A stretch of DNA of 18,782 nt from Erysipelotrichaceae bacterium (lineage in GTDB: Bacteria > Bacillota_I > Bacilli_A > Erysipelotrichales > Erysipelotrichaceae), in assembly GCA_900770275.1 (NCBI GenBank), contig CAAGJS010000376.1:1-18782 (forward strand). Reading direction: 5' to 3'. Shown here piece after piece: positions 1-6,971 of the stretch. Below the pieces are notes generated by a model that worked only from the letters and a program-made list of their open reading frames with translations, did no database searches and was not told the origin of the DNA. A program made the position numbers and the translations under genes. The first letter of the stretch is position 1. The number at the start of each line of letters is the position of its first letter.

Positions 1-204
1 ATTGTCGATATCGAAACGCTCCAGCATACCAATGAGGAGCTGATCAAGACACTCGACGAAGTGATGACCATTCAGAAGGAAGGCCGCCAGAAGCGTGCAA
101 ATGCCGAGGCAGAGCTCAACCGTATCGAGAAGCAGCTCAACGAGAAACTGGTTTCCTACGATCTTGCCAATGATGTGACGAAGCAGGACGAGCAGACCAA
201 GTAA
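1..204 (+). CDS. TelA-family (toxic anion resistance) protein, C-terminal fragment
   Basis: This is the 3' end of a gene that begins before the window; 67 codons are visible in frame 1, ending in TAA at 202-204. The piece is one charged amphipathic helix: a segment with TNEELIKTLDE, then EGRQKRANAEAELNRIEKQL, then a short polar tail. The EGRxKRxxAExELxRIExxL pattern is what I associate with the end of TelA/KlaA-type tellurite or toxic-anion resistance proteins, which are cytoplasmic helical proteins often linked to envelope stress. The family call rests on this short stretch only, and another helical protein with a similar tail cannot be excluded. A terminator hairpin follows 20 nt after the stop, so this is the last gene of its transcript. 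Confidence 0.65.
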   Translation: MVDIETLQHTNEELIKTLDEVMTIQKEGRQKRANAEAELNRIEKQLNEKLVSYDLANDVTKQDEQTK

Positions 205-224
205 CACCAATACAATAATGTACG

Positions 225-256
225 AAAAACGGCCTCTGGATGCAGGGACCGTTTTT
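225..256 (+). terminator. Rho-independent terminator after the TelA-like gene
   Basis: AAAAACGG (225-232) pairs with CCGTTTTT (249-256) around a partly paired GC-rich interior. The 3' arm supplies the U-run. It sits 20 nt past the stop codon of the TelA-like gene. The A-run on the left arm means it could also act weakly in the minus direction. Confidence 0.75.
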
Positions 257-316
257 ATGAAGGAAGAACTGAAATGAAGCAAGGCTGCAAATGTGCATGG
301 TTAGATCGTCGGCTAT

Positions 317-460
317 CTAGCAGCCGAAAAATGAACCTGGCAGATAATCTAAGAATAAGTAGGATCTGCTTTGTGTATTCGCTATTACCACACCCAGAAT
401 GCCGAAAGCTCCAATGACGGCCATGAAAATGAGCATTGCGTATTTACGCTTGTTTTCCAT
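317..460 (-). CDS. Possible 47-aa single-span membrane protein
   Basis: I do not recognise this protein. An ATG at 458-460 (minus) opens a 47-codon frame beginning MENKRKYAML and continuing through a hydrophobic stretch (about residues 8-24, rich in Ile, Phe, Ala, Gly, Val) to a polar and aromatic tail ending GSFFGC. A basic N-terminus followed by one hydrophobic span is typical of small bacterial membrane proteins with the N-terminus inside. The frame stays open further upstream, but that extension looks non-coding. The sequence before the ATG gives only a weak GGGG close to the start. The upstream lipoprotein gene has its own terminator (584-617), so this ORF would need its own promoter, which I could not identify. 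It is otherwise the only coding candidate between 257 and 583. It may well be spurious. Confidence 0.3.
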   Translation of the reverse strand: MENKRKYAMLIFMAVIGAFGILGVVIANTQSRSYLFLDYLPGSFFGC

Positions 461-583
461 GCCCCGATGATAACATGTTTGTTTCATAATGCTGTTTCTC
501 ATAGGCATATGGTAATCTGGTTTCAGGTGCAATTGACCGGGTGAATGTGACAAACAATTCGCTGAACCCGGCACAAAACATGC

Positions 584-617
584 ATAAAAAGAAAACGGCA
601 AACCTGTGTCTGCCGTT
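584..617 (-). terminator. Rho-independent terminator of the carbohydrate-binding lipoprotein gene
   Basis: Read on the minus strand, AACGGCA (617-611) pairs with TGCCGTT (600-594) around a 10-nt loop and is followed by TTCTTTTT. It lies about 10 nt past the lipoprotein stop codon. The strong stem and U-run make this a convincing terminator. Confidence 0.85.
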
Positions 618-627
618 CCGTATAGAA

Positions 628-1965
628 TCAGGAATTTTGTGTTGTGGCCGAGGAGCTGGCATCGGTATCCTGGTTTTCAGATTTCTGGGGTGGCGTTCCC
701 CGGTCTGCTGTTGCGGATGAATCTGTATCTGTATCACGGCCGGCGGGCGGGTTCATGCGTCCGCCGCCTTTTCCCATGCCGCCGCCCATGGAATTGGTCA
801 TCGTTGTGACAGTTTCTCCGTTAACGGTGATGTCTCCGCCATTGATGACGCCACTCGTCTCATAGTCGAAGGCAGACTGGGCGGTGATATTCAGGGTTCC
901 GTCGTTAATGGTTAGTGATCCGTTCGAGTCGATGGCGTCGGTGTCGCCGCTGCCCATCATGATGTTGAAGGTGCCGCCATTGATTTCGATCGCAATATCA
1001 TAAGCCCTGGACTTGTCAGAGGCGTTGATGCCGTCGTCACTGGCTGTAATAGTGAAGATTCCGTCATTGAACTGGAGCGAAGTGGCTTCGATGCCTTCGT
1101 CGGCGTTGATCGTAAACGTTCCGCCGTCAAACTGGCCAATGGTCGTCGCCTGCAGGCCGTCATCACCGGCGGTGATGTCAAACGTTCCGCCGCAGACGTA
1201 CAGATATCCGACTGTGTCGTCATCGTCGTCTTCGGAATGGAAGGCGTCTTTGCCGGCATTGATCGTATAGGTGCCATCATATACGGCGATGGAGTCGTGG
1301 CCTTCGATCGCGTCTTCTTCGGTGGTAATGTTATAGGCTCCGCCCGTCAGCGTCAGATCATCGTGGCCGGAAATACCGTTTTCGGAAGATTCAATGTTCA
1401 GTGTCCCGCTGCCGTTGATCGTAAGATCGCTCTTGGAGAAGATGACGGCGTCGTATTCCTCGTCGTCATCCGCAAAGTCGCCGGTAACTTTCAGCGTATT
1501 CGCTGAGCCGGCGGCCAGGTTGATGAATACCTTGTCGCCGGAGAGAATCTCAATGACCGGCGTACCGTTGTTCGTGACGTTTAAATTGTCGAGAACAAGC
1601 TGCACCTTGTCCGTATCGGCGGCGTTGATCAGTATGGTTGCGTTAGATGCGGTCCCGGTCAGAATGTAGGTCCCCTCCGCATCGATGGTGACCGTATTGT
1701 TGTCCTGAACCGTAATCGTTGTGACTGTCGTTGTGTCGACGCTCTGCTGCAGGTCACGGTCCGAAAAGATACTCGATGTGTCAAGAGCGCTGCCGGACGG
1801 TGCTGTCGTTGTGGTTACAGTGCTTTTCTGCGGTGCAGTGGCTGATGCGCTGCTGGTGCTTTGCGTTGATGTGCTGGAAACTGCAGCGTTTTCGGCGGTC
1901 GCTGTGCATGCGCTCAGTGTTATACACAACAGCGCTGTCAGAAGTGCGGTTGTCAGTTTTCTCAT
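628..1965 (-). CDS. Lipoprotein with Cthe_2159-like carbohydrate-binding beta-helix domain
   Basis: A 445-aa lipoprotein. The N-terminus is a lipoprotein signal (basic MRK, hydrophobic core, lipobox LSAC with Cys20), so the mature protein should be tethered to the outer face of the membrane. A Ser/Thr/Ala linker (about 21-65) leads into a repetitive beta-strand region (about 75-395) with recurring units such as ITINAxxD, LTINGSGTLNI, GGTFxITAxDDG and EDAIEGHDSI. These short Asn/Gly/Asp-rich rungs are characteristic of the PF14262 family (Cthe_2159), calcium-binding beta-helix proteins reported to bind pectin or cellulose-type polysaccharide. The tail is a GGGMGKGGG segment followed by a disordered Asp/Ser/Thr/Gln stretch. 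The start is supported by AAAGGA about 7 nt upstream (minus), and a -10-like TATACT lies at 2012-2007. Monocistronic: it has its own terminator. The ligand here is unknown. Confidence 0.85.
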   Translation of the reverse strand: MRKLTTALLTALLCITLSACTATAENAAVSSTSTQSTSSASATAPQKSTVTTTTAPSGSALDTSSIFSDRDLQQSVDTTTVTTITVQDNNTVTIDAEGTYILTGTASNATILINAADTDKVQLVLDNLNVTNNGTPVIEILSGDKVFINLAAGSANTLKVTGDFADDDEEYDAVIFSKSDLTINGSGTLNIESSENGISGHDDLTLTGGAYNITTEEDAIEGHDSIAVYDGTYTINAGKDAFHSEDDDDDTVGYLYVCGGTFDITAGDDGLQATTIGQFDGGTFTINADEGIEATSLQFNDGIFTITASDDGINASDKSRAYDIAIEINGGTFNIMMGSGDTDAIDSNGSLTINDGTLNITAQSAFDYETSGVINGGDITVNGETVTTMTNSMGGGMGKGGGRMNPPAGRDTDTDSSATADRGTPPQKSENQDTDASSSATTQNS

Positions 1966-2063
1966 AGTTCATTCCTTTCGCATATCCATCTGGAATATGT
2001 AGCCACAGTATAAGGGAAGAGATTGAACTGTATGTGAATAATGACTGAAGCCTTAAGGAATAC

Positions 2064-2387
2064 TCAGAAGACGACCTGCACCAGGAACATGTACAGCAGA
2101 GTGCCGACGGCGATCGAGATCAGTGTATTGTGCTTCCAGAGATGGACCAGAATCAGCGCAAGCGTCGCCGCAATTTCAGCGATGCCATAACTGGTTGTAG
2201 TTGCCGGTGTGTTTCGGAAACAGTAGACGACGAGCATCATAAAGACGGCCGGCGCCAGAACGCGGCCAAGATAATCAATCAGCGGCGGCACCTTCGTTCC
2301 TTCGCGGAAAATCAGGAAGGGCAGAAAACGCATCGCCATCGTGCCGATGGCGCACATGAGTATCGTAAGTATCTGCTGACTTGTCAT
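2064..2387 (-). CDS. azlD: AzlD-type branched-chain amino acid exporter small subunit
   Basis: A 107-aa, strongly hydrophobic protein with about four membrane helices and the early motif MRFLPFLIF, typical of AzlD (PF05437). AzlD works with AzlC in the inner membrane as a branched-chain amino acid exporter; in Bacillus the pair confers 4-azaleucine resistance. The ATG overlaps the end of azlC by 4 nt (2384-2387), so translation is probably coupled. Length is normal for the family (about 100-110 aa). The real substrate in this organism cannot be read from sequence. I saw no convincing terminator between its stop and the lipoprotein promoter region. Confidence 0.88.
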   Translation of the reverse strand: MTSQQILTILMCAIGTMAMRFLPFLIFREGTKVPPLIDYLGRVLAPAVFMMLVVYCFRNTPATTTSYGIAEIAATLALILVHLWKHNTLISIAVGTLLYMFLVQVVF

Positions 2388-3079
2388 TGCTGGCTCCTTT
2401 GTTCAAAAGGCCGGTAAATCATGAGAGCGATGAGAATCAGAATCATGGCCGGTATCAGAAAACGGTTGGGCCCAAACAGTGCCAGGGCAAGAAGCGAGCA
2501 GCCCAGCCCCAGCAAAGCCGGGATGCGGGCCGGCACCTTTTCAATACCATTCAGGGCAATCACCAGGAACATAGCGTTCATGACAAAGTCGATGCCCTTG
2601 GTGTTAAGTGTCAGAAGGGAGCCGGCAAGGCCGCCGATCGCACAGCCGATGACCCAGTACATCTGATCCAGAAAGGTGACCCAGAAGTAGAACCAGCCGC
2701 GATCAACATTATCCGGAATGACAGCGCTGTAATTCACAGCAAACGTTTCGTCGGACATGGCATAGATGAGGTACCACTTCTTTTTGCCGGTTCCGTTGTA
2801 CTTCTGCAGCATGGAGATGCCGTAAAACAGGTGACGTGCCTGCACCATGAGGGCAGTCAGAAGAACGGTCACCGGTGACCAGGAAGATTTCAAGAACCAG
2901 ACAACGAGGTATTCGAGACTTCCGCCGTAAATGCAGATGGATGTGACAATGGCATACCAGCCCGGAAGGCCTGCCGCATTCATATAGATTCCATAGGCGA
3001 TACTGATGAAGAGGTAGCCCGTTAAGATGGGCAGTGTATGCGGAAGGGCTGCTTTGAGCGCGGTTTGAATTTTATTCAT
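2384..3079 (-). CDS. azlC: AzlC-type branched-chain amino acid exporter large subunit
   Basis: A 231-aa integral membrane protein of the AzlC/YgaZ family (PF03591). Visible family features are the N-terminal ALPHTLPILTGYLFISIAYG segment, the GGSLEYLVVWFL region, the QARHLFYGISML motif and the DETFAVNY motif, followed by hydrophobic segments. It should form the transport channel with the downstream AzlD. It is divergent from the coiled-coil gene, with only 42 nt between the two start codons. On the minus strand a TAAAAT box (3092-3087) ends 7 nt before the ATG and there is no obvious Shine-Dalgarno, so the message may be leaderless or nearly so. Length is typical for the family. Confidence 0.9.
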   Translation of the reverse strand: MNKIQTALKAALPHTLPILTGYLFISIAYGIYMNAAGLPGWYAIVTSICIYGGSLEYLVVWFLKSSWSPVTVLLTALMVQARHLFYGISMLQKYNGTGKKKWYLIYAMSDETFAVNYSAVIPDNVDRGWFYFWVTFLDQMYWVIGCAIGGLAGSLLTLNTKGIDFVMNAMFLVIALNGIEKVPARIPALLGLGCSLLALALFGPNRFLIPAMILILIALMIYRPFEQRSQQ

Positions 3080-3121
3080 GGTGTCGATTTTATCTCAGGG
3101 TCTTTGTAAAATGGAAAAAGA
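3080..3121. promoter_or_regulatory. Compact divergent promoter region between azlC and the coiled-coil gene
   Basis: Only 42 nt separate two divergent ATGs. A plus-strand TAAAAT (3107-3112) sits 9 nt before the 3122 start; a minus-strand TAAAAT (3092-3087) sits 7 nt before the azlC start. Neither start has a good Shine-Dalgarno (GGAAAAAG at 3113-3120 before 3122 is weak). The -35 regions would lie across each other, so the two promoters should interfere or share regulators. Assigned by eye only. Confidence 0.45.
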
Positions 3122-4366
3122 ATGTCAGTTGTCAGTGAAAAATTAAAGAATGATGTTATTTCGGCTTATCTTGCCAAGGGGGAATTTATCTGTGCACCGG
3201 ATGATCTTCTGACACATTCGCTCGGGGTTCTGTGTCTGTTTCCTGCCAAAGAGGATCTGGAACAGTTTGAAAAGGAGATTGGCGGCAGATGCACATATGT
3301 CGGTTCTGTGAATCAGATTGCCGCGGCGGTGCAGAATCTTTTATCAGGCCGGCCATCGACGCAGGAGGAACTGAATGAGAGCGTTGCGGCCTATCAGCAC
3401 CTTCAGAAGCTCTATGCGCTGGAAGAGGAGCGGCAGCAGGCGGCGGACAAGAATCTGGAGATGGCGAAGCGCTCGCTGCGCAGTCTGGAAGCGCAGAATG
3501 CCTGGCTCCATCAGGAAAATGCCGAAAGCTCCATAAGACACGAGAATCTGGAGAAACAGATTGCGGATCTGCAGTCGGCAGAAGTAGATAATGAGCGTCG
3601 CTACAATCGTCTGCTCAGTGATCAGGCAAATCTCGAGCGCCAGATCATGGATCTCGACAAAGAAGCTGCACGCACCAAGTGGGCCAGGGAAGAGGCGGAC
3701 AAGAATCTGCGCGAGGCGCAGACCAGGATGCGCAATCCCCAGCTGCTGTTTCATCCCGAAGCGCTGCGTGCGATGCGCCGTGAAGTGTCAGCGTTATCCG
3801 TCGCCTTCGATGGTCATCAGGTGGAATATGAACATGCACGCAGTGAAGCGGAAAAGGCACGGCAGCACCTGGACAGGGTAAAAGCCGATTTGGAACACTG
3901 CGGGCGGGTACGTATCAATTACCGTCAGTCCATTGAAGAAAAGCGGGCGAGTGCCATGCGTCAGGTGGAGGGCCTTTCGACCGGTACCGGCATGACCGCT
4001 GAAACGGATGATCGCCGTAAGAAGCTTGAGGCAAGGATCAAGGCACAGGAAGACATCCTTGATAAAGTGTTTCAGAACAAGATGGCACTGCGCGCGCATC
4101 AGATGGTTCTGGCCGCAAAACTGACACATCTTTATGTCCGCCAGCCCTTATTCCTTGCGGCGTTGCAGGAGCAGGCGGAGCTGTCACGGCGCGGACCTAC
4201 GAAGGAACTGCTGCAGTATCTTCTGTTCGCTGATGATATCTGCGCCGGCTATGGCGAAGATGCAGAGAAAATCTGGCGGGATGTCCCCTGCCAGGTTCTG
4301 GTGCAAAACAAAATTGAAACAAATGACACAGGCCGCGATGATCCGCAGATCAACGCGGAAGGCTAA
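3122..4366 (+). CDS. Predicted coiled-coil protein of unknown function
   Basis: I do not recognise this 414-aa protein. It has a compact N-terminal part (about 1-75) ending in a predicted helix with NQIAAAVQNLL. Then follows a long heptad-rich region (about 78-210: EEERQQAADKNLEMAKRSL, ENLEKQIADLQ and similar), a short break with NPQLLFHPEALRAMRRE, and a second coiled coil (about 225-330). The C-terminal part (about 330-400) is a less charged helical segment. There is no signal peptide or membrane span, so it is probably cytoplasmic. Domain layout is reminiscent of structural or scaffolding coiled-coil proteins, but nothing specific supports a function. It is divergent from azlC and convergent with csp. 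I saw no terminator of its own with a plus-strand U-run; the hairpin at 4412-4435 serves the opposite strand. Confidence 0.75.
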   Translation: MSVVSEKLKNDVISAYLAKGEFICAPDDLLTHSLGVLCLFPAKEDLEQFEKEIGGRCTYVGSVNQIAAAVQNLLSGRPSTQEELNESVAAYQHLQKLYALEEERQQAADKNLEMAKRSLRSLEAQNAWLHQENAESSIRHENLEKQIADLQSAEVDNERRYNRLLSDQANLERQIMDLDKEAARTKWAREEADKNLREAQTRMRNPQLLFHPEALRAMRREVSALSVAFDGHQVEYEHARSEAEKARQHLDRVKADLEHCGRVRINYRQSIEEKRASAMRQVEGLSTGTGMTAETDDRRKKLEARIKAQEDILDKVFQNKMALRAHQMVLAAKLTHLYVRQPLFLAALQEQAELSRRGPTKELLQYLLFADDICAGYGEDAEKIWRDVPCQVLVQNKIETNDTGRDDPQINAEG

Positions 4367-4406
4367 AAAAACAAGATAAAAAACAAAGACGAATTACAGA
4401 ACATAG

Positions 4407-4435
4407 AAAAAGGGGATGTGCATGTGCACATCCCC
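4407..4435 (-). terminator. Rho-independent terminator of the cold-shock gene
   Basis: A perfect 11-bp stem (GGGGATGTGCA, 4412-4422, with TGCACATCCCC, 4425-4435) and a 2-nt centre. On the minus strand it is followed by TTTTT (4411-4407), and it lies 23 nt past the csp stop. On the plus strand there is no U-run after the hairpin, so it serves csp mainly, although it would also stall transcripts arriving from the coiled-coil gene. Confidence 0.88.
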
Positions 4436-4458
4436 TGGCTTGCGTTATTTGGAGGTGA

Positions 4459-4659
4459 TTACTTCTTAACAACGTTTGCTGCCTGAGGGCCGCGATCAGA
4501 CTCCGTGATGTCGAACTCTACTTCCTGTCCTTCATCGAGGGTCTTGAAGCCTTCGCCCTGAATTGCAGAATAATGAACGAATACATCCTTGCCTTCATCA
4601 GTTGTGATGAATCCGTATCCCTTCTCTGCGTTAAACCATTTAACCTTTCCTGTAGCCAT
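4459..4659 (-). CDS. csp: Cold-shock domain protein (CspA family)
   Basis: A 66-aa cold-shock domain protein: a five-stranded OB-fold that binds single-stranded RNA/DNA and acts as an RNA chaperone in the cytoplasm. The N-terminal GKVKWFNAEKGYGFI contains the RNP1 motif (KGYGFI), and DVFVHYSAI contains the RNP2 motif (VFVHY). The second half has the usual EGQEVEFDITESDRGPQAANV ending. Full length for the family. The start is supported by AGGAG on the minus strand 10 nt before ATG. It is transcribed from a well-spaced promoter about 100 nt upstream, leaving a structured leader that may regulate it (see the leader hairpin). Monocistronic, with a strong terminator. Nothing in the coding sequence is unusual. 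Confidence 0.97.
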   Translation of the reverse strand: MATGKVKWFNAEKGYGFITTDEGKDVFVHYSAIQGEGFKTLDEGQEVEFDITESDRGPQAANVVKK

Positions 4660-4697
4660 CCCAATGGATCTCCTATTCTATGTACCAAGCTGCTTAA

Positions 4698-4743
4698 CAA
4701 AAATTTCATGCTTCATCGAACTGATCCGATTCCAGCATGAAAT
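4698..4743 (-). promoter_or_regulatory. Terminator-like hairpin in the csp 5' leader (possible attenuator)
   Basis: On the minus strand ATTTCATGCT (4743-4734) pairs perfectly with AGCATGAAAT (4712-4703). Inside the 21-nt loop a second pair, ATCG with CGAT, extends the stem. The 3' arm runs straight into TTTTTG. The structure lies between the promoter and the start codon, so it could end transcription early. It resembles an attenuator or a thermoresponsive leader, but no partner antiterminator is obvious. Confidence 0.55.
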
Positions 4744-4768
4744 CTGTTAGTCCCTGAATACATGAACA

Positions 4769-4797
4769 AGTATAAGGTGGACAGAATCAATTTACAA
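4769..4797 (-). promoter_or_regulatory. Promoter of the cold-shock gene
   Basis: Minus strand: -35 TTGTAA (4797-4792), 17-nt spacer, -10 TATACT (4774-4769). Predicted start of transcription near 4762, about 100 nt before the csp ATG. A long leader is common for cold-shock genes. Confidence 0.7.
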
Positions 4798-4914
4798 GGG
4801 AAAAGATTGAAAAAACACTTCCGTGTCAATCTGGCATGCCTTTGCCTGAAAACAGCTCAACGATCGGATTTCTATCATTTTCCATAGGTGCCTGAAGGGG
4901 GATTGGAAACAGGT

Positions 4915-5118
4915 ATGGCGCAGCGTAGTCATTCCGTAGTCTTTTTGGAACCATTTGATGAAGTGACCGGCGTCATGGCAGCGGACAGTTACGAAGAAAT
5001 GCGCACCAGGTCAATTTTTCTATATAAGCTCTTGCATCTGGGAAATGGTATTTCGATAATGGGGACAGACTTACAGGCTGGTTCAGAGCCTTTGATCTTG
5101 AGAGGAGTGGTTGTATGA
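4915..5118 (+). CDS. 67-aa protein translationally coupled to the hydrogenase; distant YabP/YqfC-like look
   Basis: A 67-aa ORF that ends with TGA overlapping the ATG of the hydrogenase (ATGA at 5115-5118), the usual sign of translational coupling. I chose the ATG at 4915, preceded by GAAGGGGGA about 12 nt upstream; an in-frame GTG at 4888 would add nine residues. The protein is short, mixed alpha/beta in appearance and without membrane segments. Its pattern (HSVVFL, then VTGVMAADSYEE, then a hydrophobic stretch, GNGISIMGTDLQ, and a final LILRGVVV) resembles the small YabP/YqfC beta-sandwich proteins of spore-formers in order and spacing of the G-x-DL and L-x-x-G-x-V elements. That similarity is weak and by eye, and a sporulation role beside a hydrogenase would be odd. 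Unknown function is the safe reading. Confidence 0.55.
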   Translation: MAQRSHSVVFLEPFDEVTGVMAADSYEEMRTRSIFLYKLLHLGNGISIMGTDLQAGSEPLILRGVVV

Positions 5119-6971
5119 GTAAGCATTTATCGCCTGAGATTCGCGTCCCGATTGAGCCGGGAAATCCTTCGATTGAACGCATTGAAGACAAATGCATCAA
5201 GTGCGGAAACTGTCGTGACGTGTGCCGTGATTATATCTCGGTTCTGGGGTATTACGATCTGGAAAAGACAGGTGACACCGCTGTATGTATTCATTGCGGA
5301 CAGTGTGCAAATGTATGCCCGACCGGATCGATTCAGGAGATTCCGGAGGCCGGATTTGTGAAGGCTGCGATTAAGGATCCTTCGAAGGTTGTCATTTTCA
5401 GTACTTCACCATCGGTGCGGGTTTCGCTTGGCGAAGAATTCGGCATGGCCGACGGCAGCTTTGTGGAAGGTAAAATGGTTGCGCTGCTTCGCAGGCTCGG
5501 CGCGGACTATGTTCTCGATACGAACTTTGCGGCGGATCTTACCATTGTTGAAGAGGCCAGTGAGCTGGTGGAGCGTCTTCAGCATCCGGATGCGTCGAAG
5601 CCGCTGCCGCAATTTACGTCTTGCTGCCCGGCCTGGGTGAAGTTTGCCGAAATCTATTATCCTGAACTTCTTCCGCATATTTCTTCAGCCAAGAGCCCGA
5701 TCGGTATGCAGGGACCGACCATTAAGACGTACTTTGCAAAGAAGATGGGCATTGATCCCCGGTCGATTGTCAATGTCGCCCTGACACCGTGCACGGCAAA
5801 GAAGTTTGAGATTCGTCGGGAAGAAATGAATGCGGCCGGCAGATATCTTGGCATCGATGGGATGCGGGATATGGATTATGTCATCACGACGCGGGAACTG
5901 GCAGAATGGGCAAAGGAAGAGAACATCGATTTCCGTTCCCTGAGTGACAGTACTTATGATCCGCTGATGTCACAGGCTTCCGGTGCCGGTGTCATTTTCG
6001 GTAATACCGGCGGCGTGATGGAGGCGGCGCTGCGGACGGCCTATACATATTTAACGGGACAGCCTGCGCCCGAAAAGCTGTATGACCTGAAACCGGTCCG
6101 GGGAATGGACGGGTTCCGTGATGCGTCAGTGAACATCAACGGGGAAGATATTCATGTGGCAGTCATCTACGGGACTGCAAATGTTCGTAAATTCCTCGAT
6201 CGACAGAAGAAGGAACCAAAAGATTATGCCCTCGTTGAGGTGATGACCTGCCCGGGCGGCTGTATCGGCGGCGGTGGTCAGCCGAAGGGAACGCAGGAAA
6301 AAGGCAAGGCGCTGCTTGAGAAGCGGATTAACGGTCTGTATCAGCGGGATGCGTCCATGGAAAAGGCAAGACGCTCGAGTCATGAAAATCCAGAGATTGT
6401 GGAGCTTTACAAAGAATTCTATGGGCAGCCTCTGAGTGATCTGGCCGAGAAGATGCTCCATACGATGTATACGGACCGCAGCGCATTGCTGGGAAGCGAT
6501 GCTGGAAAGTACCAGACGTATCGCGATCTGAGTCAAACGCAGGAAACGAAAAGCGACGAGGAGCCATCCGGGAAAACAGGCGAAGTGATTGCCCATTTCC
6601 GTCCGGAAGTATTTGAGAAAGTCAGGGTATGGAAGTGCAGTGTCTGCGGCGATGTATATATCGGTGTGGAGCCGCCGGCCGAGTGCCCGTTCTGTCATCA
6701 GGGGAAAGATGTCTTTGTGGATATCACGGATCAGGTTACGCTGCTGAAGAACGGCACAGGCCATAAGATCTGGCAGTGCGATGTATGTCATTACATGGTT
6801 GAGGCAGATGAGGTTCCTGCCGAGTGCCCGATCTGTCATCAGGACAGCAGCCACTTTGCCCGGGTCATTGCCTGGAGATGCACCGTGTGTCAGGAAGTGG
6901 TTCTTGCCATTGCGCCGCCTGCGGAATGCCCGATCTGCCATCAGGGCAGTGATGTGTTTGTCGCATTGTGA
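5115..6971 (+). CDS. Monomeric [FeFe] hydrogenase (ferredoxin-type) with three C-terminal rubredoxin-like domains
   Basis: A 618-aa iron-only hydrogenase catalysing reversible 2H+ + 2e- = H2 in the cytoplasm. Residues 27-69 hold two [4Fe-4S] ferredoxin motifs (CIKCGNCRDVC and CIHCGQCANVCP). The H-cluster domain carries L1 TSCCPAW (168-174), L2 TPCTAKKFE (224-232) and L3 MTCPGGCIGGGG (377-388). All four cluster cysteines are present (C171 or C170 region, C226, C379, C383). L2 starts with Thr where most characterised enzymes have Met; together with L1 TSCCPAW this recalls the less studied Group B enzymes (from memory). After a linker (about 420-500) come three modules of 33 residues (505-537, 552-584, 586-618), each with W-x-C-x2-C and CPxC, like the rubredoxin part of rubrerythrin. 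Start supported by AGGAG 8 nt upstream and by the 4-nt overlap with the upstream ORF. Electron partner unknown. Confidence 0.92.
   Translation: MSKHLSPEIRVPIEPGNPSIERIEDKCIKCGNCRDVCRDYISVLGYYDLEKTGDTAVCIHCGQCANVCPTGSIQEIPEAGFVKAAIKDPSKVVIFSTSPSVRVSLGEEFGMADGSFVEGKMVALLRRLGADYVLDTNFAADLTIVEEASELVERLQHPDASKPLPQFTSCCPAWVKFAEIYYPELLPHISSAKSPIGMQGPTIKTYFAKKMGIDPRSIVNVALTPCTAKKFEIRREEMNAAGRYLGIDGMRDMDYVITTRELAEWAKEENIDFRSLSDSTYDPLMSQASGAGVIFGNTGGVMEAALRTAYTYLTGQPAPEKLYDLKPVRGMDGFRDASVNINGEDIHVAVIYGTANVRKFLDRQKKEPKDYALVEVMTCPGGCIGGGGQPKGTQEKGKALLEKRINGLYQRDASMEKARRSSHENPEIVELYKEFYGQPLSDLAEKMLHTMYTDRSALLGSDAGKYQTYRDLSQTQETKSDEEPSGKTGEVIAHFRPEVFEKVRVWKCSVCGDVYIGVEPPAECPFCHQGKDVFVDITDQVTLLKNGTGHKIWQCDVCHYMVEADEVPAECPICHQDSSHFARVIAWRCTVCQEVVLAIAPPAECPICHQGSDVFVAL

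Noticed and set aside
2381..2878. 165-codon plus-strand frame opposite azlC
   Set aside because: Polar, Gln/His/Lys-rich antisense product; AzlC motifs on the minus strand decide.
6126..6941. 271-codon minus-strand frame opposite the hydrogenase tail
   Set aside because: The plus strand encodes conserved H-cluster and Cys motifs; the reverse product has no recognisable features.
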